This document shows, piece after piece, positions 43,308 through 54,794 of a stretch of 64,000 bases of DNA. Numbering within the stretch: the stretch's first letter is position 1; each line of letters starts with the position of its first letter. The stretch comes from Symsagittifera roscoffensis (Eukaryota > Xenacoelomorpha > Acoela > Convolutidae). The notes below the pieces were generated by a model, which was given only the letters and a program-made list of their open reading frames with translations, did not search any database and had not been told where the DNA came from. Location of the stretch: NCBI RefSeq assembly GCF_963678635.1, contig NC_087065.1:67303374-67367373 (forward strand), read 5' to 3'. Made by a program: the position numbers and the translations under genes.

Positions 43308-43346
43308 AGTCGACTAGGAAAATGGTTCACATTTTCCTAGTCGACT
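43308..43346. repeat. perfect hairpin, 17-bp arms
   Basis: AGTCGACTAGGAAAATG, loop GTTCA, then the exact inverse. It sits about 25 bases beyond the broken end of LTR B. Confidence 0.95.
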
Positions 43347-44328
43347 TAGCTGGACCATTAGGAGACTTGACTGGAACAGGTGACCAGCCAAGTGGGAAAG
43401 TGGTGCTGGTGATCAGGTGCAGGACAAGTCAAGGAGACAACCAGCACGGAATCAGAGCAACAAGAGAGGACGGGGGTGTTCTGAAGTTGGTCAAAACGGG
43501 TATCGTTAAAATCCACATTACATTATAGGAGATAAGTGTAAAGTTGGATAAGCGGAACCCCACTGTTTTGAGGAACGTGTTTACTCAAGCAGGCCTGGAA
43601 ACAGGTTCTACGGTTTTCTCTCAACAGGTTTAGCACCCGGCGCTTAAGGTAATTTTCGGCTTAAGAGGGGGCTAAAGAGGGGGAGGTTAGAAGGGGGGCT
43701 GGTTAGGTTAGAGGTTAGCCGTTGTAAATAAAAAAAAAGTGGGGGGGGGGGGCACATTAGAGTACCTAATTGATCGCCATCGTCGATTTAGTTACATTAG
43801 AATCTTACACGCATTGAATATAAGAAGCGGATATCCAAAATTAACATCGAATTATGGTAGGTAACCCTGGTCGGATCGGGTGGGGGGAACGGACGTAGAC
43901 AATTTTTGTGATACCCCATAAGATCGCTAGCAGGGGGGAGGAAAACGCGTGGCAATCAGGTACCAGACGTTTTTTTTGTTCAAATAAAAGGTTGACACAA
44001 GTCACTTTTGAATTTTAGGTGGGTTTATTTCTCTGTTTTTATAATTTTTCTCTCCCTGTTTAAATTTTCACATTTTCAGTAAAAAGTTCTAATCGGTTTT
44101 GAACAAACAAGTGATCACAAGACACGCCGATCAAGTTGCGTTTAAACTTGCATCAAAATATTAAAAGGGAGATAAATACAGGGGGTTGGTAATCCTAACT
44201 TTTGGCCAGTAAGATTGGGTTTTTTGGGAAATTTTTACTAGAGCTCAGTGGTGGTACCAGTTACAGTGGTTCAGGAGTCCCGACAACGAAAGAGAAGAGT
44301 TCCCACTGTCCCAACACTTAGTGGAGAA
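43347..44328. other. non-coding stretch between LTR B and array 2
   Basis: About 1 kb with no gene. A G-rich block at 43655-43752 ends in a run of 12 G or more. No LTR is visible before array 2, so copy B's 5' LTR is missing or too diverged. Confidence 0.5.
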
Positions 44329-46193
44329 GTCCTGGGACAGTACTGAAAAGTCTTGGGACAGTGGTCTTGGGACAGGCAGTCTTGGGACAGGCAGTCTTGG
44401 GACAGTGGCCTTGGGACAGGCAGTCTTGGGACAGGCAGTCTTGGGACAGGCAGTCTTGGGACAGTGGTCTTGGGACAGGCATTCTTGGGACAGGCAGTCT
44501 TGGGACAGGCAGTCTTGGGACAGGCAGTCTTGGGACTGAAGTCTTGGGACAGGCAGTCTTGGGACAGGCAGTCTTGGGACAGTGGCCTTGGGACAGGCAG
44601 TCTTGGGACAGGCAGTCTTGGGACAGTGGTCTTGGGACAGGCATTCTTGGGACAGGCAGTCTTGGGACTGTAGTCTTGGGACAGGCATTCTTGGGACAGT
44701 GGCCTTGGGACAGGCAGTCTTGGGACAGGCAGTCTTGGGACAGTGGTCTTGGGACAGGCATTCTTGGGACAGGCAGTCTTGGGACAGGCAGTCTTGGGAC
44801 TGTAGTCTTGGGACAGGCATTCTTGGATAAGGCAGTCTTGGGACAGTGGTCTTGGGACAGGCAGTCTTGGGACAGGCAGTATTGGGACAGGCAGTCTCGG
44901 GACAGTAGTCTTGGGACAGGCAGTCTTGGGACAGACAGTGGTCTTGGGACAGGCAGTCTTGGGACAGGCAGTCTTGGGACAGGCAGTCTTGGGACAGGCA
45001 GTATCCGGACAGTAGTCTTGGGACAGGCAGTCTTGGGACAGACAGTTGTCTTGGGACAGGCAGTCTTGGGACAGGCAGTCTTGTGACAGGCAGTCTTGGG
45101 ACAGGCAGTCTTGGAACAGGCAATCTTGGGACAGTGCGGTCTTGGGACAAGCAGTCTTGGGACAGTAGTCTTGGAACAGGCAGTCTTGGGACAGGCAGTC
45201 TTGGGACAGTGTTCTTGGGACCGGCAGTCTTGGGACAGGCAGTCTTGGGACAGGCAGTCTTTGGACAGGCAGTCTCGGGAAAGTAGTCTTGGGACAGGCA
45301 GTCTTGGGACAGACAGTGGTCTTGGGACAGACAGTGGTCTTGGGACAGGCAGTCTTGGGACAGGCAGACTTGGGACAGGCAGTCATGGGACAGTAGTCTT
45401 GGGACAGGCAGTCTTGGGACAGGCAGACTTGGGACAGTGGTCTTGGAACAGGCAGTCTTGGGACAGGCAGTCTCGGGACAGTAGTCTTGGGACAGGCAGT
45501 CTTGGGCAGACAGTGGTCTTGGGACAGGCAGTTTTGGGACAGGCAGTCTTGGGACAGGCAGTCTCGGGACAGTAGTCTTGGGACAGGCAGTTTTGGGACA
45601 GACAGTGGTCTTGGGACAGGCAGTCTTGGGACAGGCAGTCTTGGGACAGGCAGTCTTGGGAAAGTGCGGTCTTGGGACAGGCAGTCTTGGGACAGTAGTC
45701 TTGGGACAGGCAGTCTTGGGACAGGCAGTCTTGGGACAGGCAGTCTTGGGACAGTGTTCTTAGGACAGGCAGTCTTGGGACAGGCAGTCTTCGGGCAGGC
45801 AGTCTTAGGACAGGCAGTCTCGGGACAGTAGTCTTGGGACAGGCAGTCTTGGGACAGACAGTGGTCTTGGGACAGGCAGTCTTGGGACAGGCAGTCTTGG
45901 GACAGGCAGTCTTGGGACAGTGCAGTCTTGGGACAGGCAGTCTCGGGACAGTGGTCTTGGGACAGGCAGTCTTGGGACAGGCAGTCTTTGGACAGGCAGT
46001 CTTGGGACAGGCAGTTTTGGGACAGGCTGTCTTGGGACAGGCAGTCTTGGGACAGTGCGGTCTTGGGACAGGCAGTCTTGGGACAGTGGTCTTGGGACAG
46101 TGGTCTTGGGACAGTGGTCTTGGGACAGTGCGGTCTTGGGACAGCAGTCCTGGGACGGTTAAGAGAAGTCTTGGGGTGCACATAAGTCTTGGG
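44329..46193 (+). repeat. 15-bp minisatellite array 2
   Basis: Same unit as array 1 with the same variant types, and the same right end (GTTAAGAGAAGTCTTGGGG, then ACATAAGTCTTGGG). It runs straight into the start of gag, so in this family the array lies in the leader between the 5' LTR and gag. Confidence 0.97.
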
Positions 46194-46410
46194 TATTCTC
46201 ACAAAGTCGATGGAATTCTCACCGATAGACACTGTGGAGGACAAGACAGGCAATACGCCGGAAACCATAAAGGACGAGTCTCAAACGAAAAGAACGTCAT
46301 TCACAGAGAGGTTCGCCATAATGGTTGGAATGAAATCAAGAGACACAATGGAGGACGAAACGAAAGCCGAGAAAGGCAAAACGTTTGGAAAAGTTTCCAT
46401 TCCACGATAA
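46189..46410 (+). pseudogene. gag N-terminus, copy B
   Basis: MGILTKSMEFSPIDTVEDKT to FAIMVGMKSRDTMEDETKAE. It matches the Gag start of copy C near 59578 (MMVGMKEKSAT). It stops after 73 codons, and coding continues in another frame. Confidence 0.6.
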
Positions 46411-46600
46411 CAACAGAAGCCAACCAAGGCGATGATCAGGTCAAACATGGGGCAACAGCTAGTCATGGGGCAACAGCTGACCGTGAAACAACAACTCCTC
46501 TAGAGCTGGGCGATTTAATGGCGAATCTAGATCAGATCGACAAAAAACTAAAGTGCAGCGAGGAGGATCGAGAAAAGATAAAGAAGGAAATAGATACAAC
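46411..46600 (+). pseudogene. gag segment, frameshifted, copy B
   Basis: Coding continues as ITTEANQGDDQVKHGATASH and KKLKCSEEDREKIKKEID in a second frame, then shifts again near 46590. Charged, partly coiled-coil. Confidence 0.5.
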
Positions 46601-47467
46601 AATAACGAGTACCTGGACAACTATTTTAACCTGGCAAGGGCGATGGAGGAAAAACTTCAGCAGATGTCAGACAAGGTAGAAGCCTCTGACAAAGACCCAG
46701 AGGAGACTATCAACAAAGACATGCAAGTAATGAAGCAACGGTATGACACTGTGAACAGCAAGTTAGGGAGTCTGGAGACGAGAATGGACACAATGAGCAG
46801 GGACCAGGCTGAGAGTTCATGTGCCATACAGGCCAAACTGGATGCCATCTTGAGAAACTCTACATCGCAAGACAGGTCGGTAACAGATCGAACGCAAGGT
46901 AACAGAGTTGATTTCGTGGAACCACAACGGAACAAGCGGGAGTCAACACCATTACCGTTACCCCGGGGTGCAGCGAGTGTCGGTCCAGGGGGGGGGGGCA
47001 AGACAATTATTAAGAGTGAGGCCTCAACTACGACAAATGGCCCGGGCGATTCCACAACAAGCAACAATGTGGGACCTGATGCCATGACGTGGGCTAGCAC
47101 CTGGGAAACGATGAATAGGACATTCGAAGCGTTCGCTACAAGAAACACTGACTCGAGTGAGAGAGGAGGTGGCAAATCCAGGAAAACCTTCAAGAAGTCA
47201 AAAGAATTTAAGGACGACTCAAACGGATGCATCGACACTTGGGTAGAAGTCATGAAACTACATTTGGAACAGGACAAGTTGAACGACGAGAGACAAGCCT
47301 GCATAGCGATACTCAGAAACTTAGAAGGCACGACGTTGAAATGTGTAGTTGCAAAGAAGGAGGATGAACGCGACACTGCGGACAAAAACTTCGAGATATT
47401 GTTGAATCGATTCGGGTCAGGCATGAAGGGTCACCAAGCGATGATGAGATTTGAGAAGAGAAGGTAA
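46553..47467 (+). pseudogene. gag main part, copy B
   Basis: 304 codons. A coiled coil (ARAMEEKLQQMSDKVEASDK) is followed by a Gag capsid-like region (NGCIDTWVEVMKLHLEQDKL, FEILLNRFGSGMKGHQAMMR) clearly homologous to copy C (60900-61200). It ends at TAA 47465-47467. Copy C has Gln (CAA) at the same position, so the stop is a single C-to-T change. Confidence 0.8.
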
Positions 47468-47787
47468 AGGGACGATGAATCAATTGATTGGTTCCTGGAT
47501 GATCTTGAGAGCTTGAGACGAAGGAGTGATTCTGAAGAGTCAACAAACAGAAGAAACTTTAGCATCGACTCGAAGTTCATCGATGGGGTAAAAAGTGACG
47601 ACTTGAGAACAATGTTAGCAACGTATTATGCACTCTCGAAAGATAGTGCACCGACTCCAGAAGAAATGAGACAGGAGTCAAGAGAGTAAATGCTGATGAA
47701 ACCCAAGAAATACTCATACTCGGATAACAGGAACATGCAAGGGGGATTCAACCACAGAGGTCGTCATGGTATAAGCCCAGAGATGAT
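47468..47787 (+). pseudogene. gag C-terminal part, copy B
   Basis: The frame continues as RDDESIDWFLDDLESLRRRS and KFIDGVKSDDLRTMLATYY, then TAA where copy C has Tyr, then KPKKYSYSDN. Another frameshift before 47788 leads to the zinc-knuckle frame. Confidence 0.7.
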
Positions 47788-48750
47788 ATGGACAAACGCA
47801 GGTCATGCGCAAATTGTGGATCAGCGGATCATCATGTGGCGGACTGCACGACGTATAAACAAGGCATGAAGAGTCTGGGGTATGCTCCGGATGAGGAAGA
47901 TATGAGCCAGATGGAAGAACACGAGTTCTACAGCGGCCTGATCATCAAGACAGGTGCGAGTTGTTTCTTCTGCAATCAAGAGGGCCACTTTAGGATGGAC
48001 TGTCCATTATTTTGGGAACCAGTAAAAAATCAAAGTCATCCGAAACACAAGTCAGCGTTAGCGGCGGTGCAGAACACGAGGAACAGACAAGCCGAGTTTG
48101 AAACAAGAAAATCAGAGGCAACGAATGCGGAACTACCGACGAAACATCAGTTGATGATCTTCCTGGGTTTTGCGAACTATTACAGGGAGTTAATCAAGGG
48201 CTACGCGGACAAAGTATACCCGATGCAACAACTAATGAGTCACAAAGGCAAGAAGTTTACGTGGAACAACGCGGCGGAAGAGTCATTCCAGAGAAAAAAG
48301 AAATATTTGTGCGAGGCACCGGTGCTAGGGATGCCAACGGAAAAAGGAATGTACGTGCTGGACACGGATGCGTCGGTAGTCTCGATTTCTGGCATTCTCC
48401 ATCAAGAACAGGAATGGAACGGGAAGACAGTCTTTAAACCAATAGCGTACGGGAGTAAAGTCTTGAGTGATACGGAAATGAAGTACGGCGCGCCGAAAGC
48501 AGAGATGTTCGCAGTGGTTACCTTTGTCGAAAAATATAGAGCATACCTAGGCAGCGAGCCATTCAAGCAGCGAGTCGACAACAGGGCACTCAGCTGGCTG
48601 AAGACGTACTCAATGGACCAGAGCTACATTGGAAGGTGGATAGTTCGCCTGGACGGATACAATAAGATAATTGAGCATAGGACAAGAGACAAACATCAAA
48701 ATGGCGATAGCTTGAGTAAGAAGACGGAGTTCTACGAGAGACAGGATTAG
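47788..48750 (+). pseudogene. zinc knuckles, RT thumb and RNase H, copy B
   Basis: Two CCHC knuckles (CANCGSADHHVADC, residues 7-20; CFFCNQEGHFRMDC, 59-72). At residue 117 the sequence jumps to the RT thumb (LMIFLGFANYYRELIKGYAD). Protease and RT catalytic motifs, including the YxDD box, are missing. RNase H follows with Asp194 (DTDAS), Glu239 (KAEMF) and Asp264 (VDNRALSW). It ends at TAG, but the frame continues into 48754. Confidence 0.85.
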
Positions 48751-49857
48751 AGGGTGGCGGATAGGCCAGAAATCAAAGATGGCTTCTCCTTCATGGATAA
48801 GGAAACGTATGATAGTCTTCCACTCACGAGATGGCTCGACAAGTCAGGAAAACCGATAGAAGATCACCCCGAATTACCGAACGAGCCTCCAGAGAAAAAA
48901 ATCTTGAAGAAGACCCGAGGTACGCCGATAGGGATAATGCTCAAGTCAAAAATTGCGAGGGAGACGCTCAAGGCAAAAGGCTATGATCTCAACCAGGTAG
49001 AAACGGGAGATGTACAGATAGATGAAGACTTGATGAGATTGCTCGAGAAAGTGGCAGACGATAAACCCGTGATCAAAGAAAAGGGTAAGGAGAAACCGGA
49101 AGTCACGATATTGAGAAGGAATGAAACGGGTGGTAGCGAGGATTCCTTGAAAGAAAAATCTGACGGGAAAGAAGTCGTGCAGCCATTGGTTGATAAAACC
49201 CCTGATGACATACTTGAGCGGACTCGGGTTAGGAAGAAGAAAGTGGCATTTAAGGAGGAGGCTGAACACCTTGGACTAGGACAAGCGTCCGGGGAGTGGC
49301 CCACAGTAGAAGACGTTGCTGGAGAAGAAAAATTGTCCGGGGAGTGTGAAGAATGGGATGAAGATTCGGAGAAGAGCAGCGATGACCGAGATAGTCTATG
49401 CATGATACTGGCGGAAGAGAAGATGAGACACCGCGACAGGGAGCTACTGACGGATCCCTCCTCAGGAACGTACAACATGGATCTGCAGGAAGTGCGAGGA
49501 GGTGAAGAACTTGAGAAAATTGCAGTGTCGAGGAAACCATTTAGGGAGCTATCATGCAACTCAAATGTCAGAACAAATCTGGTGCCAGAAGATTACAGGA
49601 AGATCATGAGGAGGATAGTATGCGTAAAGCCGAAGGATGACATCCACAACCCTGGAGAAATGAATGGTCAGATAATGGCAGTAAAGGAACACGTCAAGGC
49701 GAGATATAGGCTGTCGGATCTAATACGGGCCCAAAAGAATAACAAGATGACAAGTAACCTCTCCAAATGGATCCGGACGGGGTCCAAAGAGAAGGGGGAC
49801 ATGGAAGAAGACAGCTACAAGATCTTGAGTCAGTTCTACAAAGACAGAAAAGATTGA
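48751..49857 (+). pseudogene. pol linker between RNase H and integrase, copy B
   Basis: Same frame as 47788-48750. It starts near ADRPEIKDGFSFMDKETYDS and is long, charged and mostly disordered (about 368 codons). It ends SQFYKDRKD at TGA 49855-49857, where Trp is likely by a single G-to-A change. No domain recognised. Such a long insert between RNase H and integrase is unusual for Ty3 elements. Confidence 0.7.
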
Positions 49858-49878
49858 CTCTATTACACAGCTGATGGG

Positions 49879-51441
49879 GTGGTGGCATGCAAGAGAAAAG
49901 ATGAGGAGAAGATATTACACATGTATAACCTCATCATACTGCCACAGTTGTATCAGATGGAAGTGTTATTCATATCGCATGATCAAATGGGGCACCATGG
50001 CATAGACAAGGTGCAACAAAGAATACTTCACAGGTTTGACTGGCCAGGATTAAGGAAAGCTTGCGAGAGATGGGTGAATGCATGCCTGGCATGCCTGCAA
50101 GTGAAAGACCCAAGGAAGATGAAATTCCCACTCAAATCAGTTGAAATTTCGGAATTTAACGAGGTGGTGCAGATAGACCATCAAAAGATCTGTATGACAG
50201 AATCGGGATATAACCAGATACTGGTCATAATAGATCATTTCACAAAATTGGCAGAAGCGGTGCCGTGTCAGACAGCCTCGGCAGAAGAGACTTGTTACCA
50301 CCTGATAACACATTGGATATCACGGTATGGTTGTCCCATGACATTTCAGTCGGACAACGGCAAAGCCTTCGTGGGGGACCTGACAAAAGAATTGATGAAG
50401 AGGTCACACATTGCTCAAGCGCACTCAACGACCTACCACGGGTTAGTGGAGAGACAGAATAGAACATTGGTAAGCATGCTGAGGGTATACTGCTCAAGAT
50501 ATACGACAGACTGGGATAAATATCCGCCGCAAGTGGTAGGGGCATGCAACAGTACGCAACACTCAACAACAGGAATCAGTCCTTTTATGATGTTGACGGG
50601 CAGGGAAAGAGCGATGCCTCTAACATTCTTTTACCCAGAACACAAAGGGAAAAAGACATCGCCTCAAGCTTATGTGAAGGAAGCGGTTAAAAGACATCAG
50701 GAACTAAACGAGCTCTGCAGGAGGAACACAGCGCAAGCACAAATGAGACAGCGGAAGAAATACGATGAGAAAATACTGCAAGCGAAAACATATGCAGTGG
50801 GCCAATACGTCTGGGTCTTCCAGAATTTTATGCCTCCCAAAGGGACAAAGAAACCACTGAAGAAATGGAGATGACCGTTCAAGATAACGGAAGTGCACCA
50901 GCAAGGACGGTTTCACCGCTTGAGTACGGGGCGTGCAGCGCATTATGAAAACTTGAAACCTCATGCCCCATCCCCAGAAGACTGGTGCGTACCACAAAAT
51001 ATGGAGGGACTCGAGTACCTATTGGTGGAGCCAGCTTGCAATGTGAACGAAAGGGGCACCAGAGAGAAAAATGATGGCAACGGGGACTTGAGTTTGGATA
51101 ACAATAAAAAGATAGAAGCGGACTCAGAGGCGAAATCTTTTGTGGAAGAAGACTGGAACGATCCGGAGCAGGACGAGGTGCCAAAATGGACGGAACCAGA
51201 CTTGCCGATATTAGCAGGAACCAGGAGTCGTAATCGCAAACGGACAGGCATGAGGCACAATAGTTACGGGGATGACTTCTTGATTGACAAGATACGGCCT
51301 GATGAATTGAGCGACGAGTTTCTGAGTGTGGGCGAATATGTGGCAGACGATGAACGCAAATCATCAACGACAGCAAACACTACCCGAAGGAAGACTACTC
51401 CACACAGGAACAAGAAACAGATCTGGAGCAGAGCGAGATAG
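49879..51441 (+). pseudogene. integrase and C-terminal region, copy B
   Basis: HHCC-type finger (His34, His39, Cys69, Cys72) and DDE core. The core has Asp100 (VVQIDHQK), Asp159 (FQSDNGKAF) and Glu191 (HGLVERQN). Spacing between Asp159 and Glu191 is 31 residues, four short of the usual 35; the loop just before the Glu appears shortened by four residues. TGA at 50872-50874 follows KKWR. The same frame then gives PFKITEVHQQGRFHRLSTGR, which looks like the integrase C-terminal (GPY/F-like) domain, then an acidic tail. Confidence 0.85.
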
Positions 51442-51920
51442 AGAGGAGGGAGAACACAAACTTGAGATTACTAGAGTGGATGCGTGATGTCAAGAGCAAA
51501 GGAGATAAAGGGCAAAGCATCCAGCAGGTCGACGTGTCAGCAGAACAACATGTGAAAACGGAAGATCCCCTCTTCGGTTGGACGGTAACCGACAGGCCGC
51601 TCGAAATACCACCAGATAATTTAGAAACAGCATCATCGACGGGGACGTCGATAAATATTTTTGTCCGGGGAAAGGGGGTAAGACTTACCCACACCGAAAA
51701 ATTGATGATAAAGAAACTCAGAGAAGTAAGAGAGACCAGCGGGCTAGAATTGGGCGAGGAAGAGGTCGAGCCTACCATAGGACGAAATTTCAAAACGAAA
51801 TTTGAAATACCCAATGAATACTCGGAGAACATCCTGATAACGGACAGCGACTGCCATTCCCCCTTCAGTGACACAAGTCCCGGGCAAATATCTGTGCTTT
51901 CTGGCGACGAGGGTCAATGA
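51442..51920 (+). pseudogene. pol C-terminal extension, copy B
   Basis: A frameshift near 51370 moves coding to a second frame (YSTQEQETDLEQSEIERREN), continuing as NLRLLEWMRDVKSKGDKGQS to ISVLSGDEGQ. Hydrophilic, no domain recognised. Confidence 0.6.
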
Positions 51921-52092
51921 AAGGAATACGATAGATACTGAACTGGTTATAGTGGAGGTCTCGATGCCTGTTTATGACCTAAACAGGGGCAAGTTGAGCC
52001 CAAGGGAGTTATATGCCATCCTACACGTGGTCTTCGCAGAAATGGAGATAATGGTACACCTACGCAGGAAATACTACTTGAGTATCGCCTGA
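51868..52092 (+). pseudogene. end of pol region, copy B
   Basis: A frame switch near 51900 gives NERNTIDTELVIVEVSMPVY, then LSPRELYAILHVVFAEMEIM, ending LSIA at TGA. Likely the last piece of the long polyprotein. Unknown role. Confidence 0.5.
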
Positions 52093-52528
52093 GCTACGGA
52101 TGGACAATGGAGTTCTTGAGTTGGGGGTACATCTCGAAACAGGTGGAAGGATTTTAACGTAATTGGCATGACAATTATAATTGAAAGAGTTGATGGTGCT
52201 AAAACAATAAATGAATATGCATGCTGTTAAAAAAATTCCAATTGAACTATTTTAGTAAAACAAATGGAGGGATAAGGTTTTAATTACAATAATGGGGAGA
52301 TTTTTAGGTTACGAACATAACACCTTAGTCTAATAAAGTGGATTTTACTTTCAGATTGATTTGTTAAATCGAGTTGACAACCTAGGCACCACTCATTGCA
52401 AAGAGAAAAGAAGGTCTTGAACAAAGCTCACGATCGGCAACATTCGAAAGAGATATTTATCAAGTACTCAAGTTGGTACGGTAATACTCAAGTTGGTTAG
52501 TGCGCGAGATCATCTAAAAATTGTAAAA
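52093..52528. other. non-coding spacer with acceptor-like site, copy B
   Basis: AT-rich spacer between the pol end and the next ORF. It contains GGATTTTACTTTCAG at 52341-52355, a good splice-acceptor match, upstream of the accessory ORF start. Confidence 0.4.
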
Positions 52529-52992
52529 ATGGCAGATCGATTTTGAAATCCATGCCTGCGGCGCTAAAGAGGCCTACGCTCGATGAACTGTACAGACGCT
52601 TGAGGGACCTGGACTACACCCAAGTGGATGAGAGGATGGCAGTGATGTTGAACGCCATCCTGCAGTTCGAGGAGCAAGGTGAATGCAGGGAATCCACGAC
52701 AGAAGCTGTCTTGATGGTCGGCTACACCACAGAAGGGATATCCAATCAAGAACAGACCAGGTGGTTGTCCTGGAATGTGGATGGAGGGGTGAGAGGATTC
52801 GACTTGGCAAGGAATCCTGGCTTGAGCAACAATACTGAGTACGGCGCGGGAGAGTTCCCATTACCGACCAGACCATCGGCAAGATCCGCAGGCCAATCCA
52901 CGAGCAAACCACCTTCTATTATGCGAGCACAGCAAACGGAGGAGACGTATCCTGACCTCAGTATCCTGACGTATCCTGAAGAGGGAACTTGA
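52529..52992 (+). pseudogene. start of accessory protein, copy B
   Basis: ATG at 52529 opens MADRF, then a one-base frame change leads to KSMPAALKRPTLDELYRRLR and NAILQFEEQGECRES. It ends with a Ser/Pro-rich part (TRPSARSAGQSTSKPPS). The ORF is the first one after pol, so it probably starts the protein whose later part is the SGNH-like ORF in copy A. That link is inference. Confidence 0.5.
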
Positions 52993-53280
52993 GAGGGCGC
53001 AGAGGGAGAAGAATAAAGCGAATCTTGACCGGGATAGCGCGAAACTCGAGAGGGATCAAGCGAATCTGGAGAGAGACCAAGCGATCCTTGAGAGGGACCA
53101 GGCGCGGCGTGACCTTGATATGTTGAAAGCAGAGTACCAGCAAGAACGAAGGGTGCGTGAGAACGAGGCGAATTACGAGCAGTTGAAGTCGGAACTTGAA
53201 AAGATCCAGCGGCGACAACGAGAGTTCGACAGGCAAAAGGAAAAGGGGACCAGGACTACGGACCGAGCTGCTGCAGGCTC
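52993..53280 (+). pseudogene. coiled-coil segment, copy B
   Basis: A frame open across this stretch has heptad-like repeats (LERDQAILERDQARRDLDML) and continues EYQQERRVRENEANYEQLKS. The deletion junction with the copy A-like C-terminal part lies near 53280. Confidence 0.55.
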
Positions 53281-53575
53281 AAGGCCGGAGTCACGTATGG
53301 AGCCGCATAAGGTTCTTTCCGTGGTTTCGAGCGACGTTAACATCTTGGTTGTACATGGTGACGAAAGATCACATGAAGAAATACCAAAAGGAATATCGAA
53401 AGTTCCTGGCAGAAATAGGACCGGAAGCCTTTAGGAGACCTCTGCTGACCCATCGAAATGCGATCACGACAGGTTGGAAAAGAGTAGGTAGGGTGTCTAG
53501 AGATAATACCAAAGCAAGAGAATCGATACTGGAGGAGGACTTGGCGAATAACGTTAGCTGAGCCTGCACAATTCC
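53281..53575 (+). pseudogene. accessory C-terminal part, copy B
   Basis: RIRFFPWFRATLTSWLYMVT and on to DNTKARESILEEDLANN match copy A at 38560-38800. Homology starts abruptly at CACGTATGGAGCC, which marks the deletion junction. Confidence 0.7.
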
Positions 53576-53581
53576 TTTTGC

Positions 53582-53785
53582 TTGAACGGGGAATTGAAAG
53601 TGAAAGGTTTACCATATCAGGCAATGAGATTGCAGGATCAGAAAGAGTGGATGCGATCCTTCGAACAAATGAAAGCATGGGAAGAGATCGTGATCAGCTC
53701 TGATGATGAGGACGCGCTGCTAAGGCAGATCACTGTGTCAAATTCATCGGGTACTAGCATTTCGAAGGCTAGGAATACGAAGTGA
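53582..53785 (+). pseudogene. accessory protein C-terminus, copy B
   Basis: 67 codons (KGLPYQAMRLQDQKEWMRSF to SISKARNTK) homologous to copy A at 38807-39040. Confidence 0.65.
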
Positions 53786-53921
53786 GCAGGGAGCTCAATG
53801 TGGGTTTCATGAGTCTTGAGAGGGAAAGCAGGGGTCTTTAGTGTGAACTCGGATGAAATCCTATGTCACGAAAAAAATTTTTTAACGAAACAAAGTACTG
53901 TTATTAATGTGCTATAATTAT

Positions 53922-53930
53922 TATATAAAT
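53922..53930 (+). promoter_or_regulatory. TATA-box candidate in LTR C
   Basis: TATATAAAT at the same place as in LTR A. Confidence 0.4.
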
Positions 53931-54788
53931 CAAAATGTTGCATGACAATTTCCTGATTGGATAGGACAAAAAAAAATTTAAATTATCAGCTTAAAAAGCG
54001 AGAATTCATAGGTGCAGGTGTGTGCAGATTTTGATTGCTGTTTAGCGATGGTGTGAAAATTTTATATGGTCTGCTGCAAACTTCTGTAAATGACCACTGG
54101 CACTATCTTGAGTGACACTCGGGTTTCTGGGGATTCACTGACAGAGGCAGCACGCGATGAGGACATCGATCTTGAGTCCTGGGAGTATGTGCCAGTCGGT
54201 CTTATTTGGAAGTTTGACCTTGAGGGACACAAAAATACGTGATTTTGGAGTAAAGTTTTATTTTTCAAAGTTTCGAATGGAGCCTGTCATGCTCAGTTTT
54301 CTCGCAACAACTGAAAACACAAAACGAAAAATCAGAACGACCGAATTTACAATTGCGGGAAAATACTTAAGAAAACAGCAGGAAATAGCTTTTCGCAATT
54401 TCCAGATACAAAATAAGACACGAGTAGAGCCGTCTTATCCTGAAATAGGAGGCGAGATAATCACGAGAGAAGAGTGCAATTATTCGAGCTGAACCAGAGT
54501 GAACCTTCAACGGAAAGGTGGACAGCTGGAGTGTCCCAATGGTTCAGATTAAAACTTCAATTCTAGAGTCTAAACTTATTTCCTTTATTAAAACTGATTA
54601 GTATTGAACTTATCAAGTTATCTTATTTAATTCTCGAGTTGCTCATCAATTTAATTACTCCTTATACTCGAGTGCATCGACATTAGAGTTCCAAATTTGG
54701 TTTTCTCGAGTGTGTTTTATGATTGTTATGTTGAGATAAGGCGAGTTTTAGGTTGATCCATCTGAAATGGATCAAAGTTCCACTGTCC

Positions 54789-54794
54789 AATAAA
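54789..54794 (+). terminator. polyadenylation signal candidate, LTR C
   Basis: AATAAA about 30 bases before the conserved CCCTGTTTTTAACGG. It also occurs in repeats B and D. Confidence 0.5.

Noticed and set aside
43683-43725. Telomere-like GGTTAGGTTAG motif
   Set aside because: Only two or three degenerate units in a generally G-rich stretch.
40078-46193. CRISPR-like array
   Set aside because: Units are contiguous and share a 15-base period with no unique spacers, and the context is an animal retrotransposon.
44271-46268. 665-codon minus-strand ORF across array 2
   Set aside because: Same 15-base periodicity artefact; both strands are equally open.
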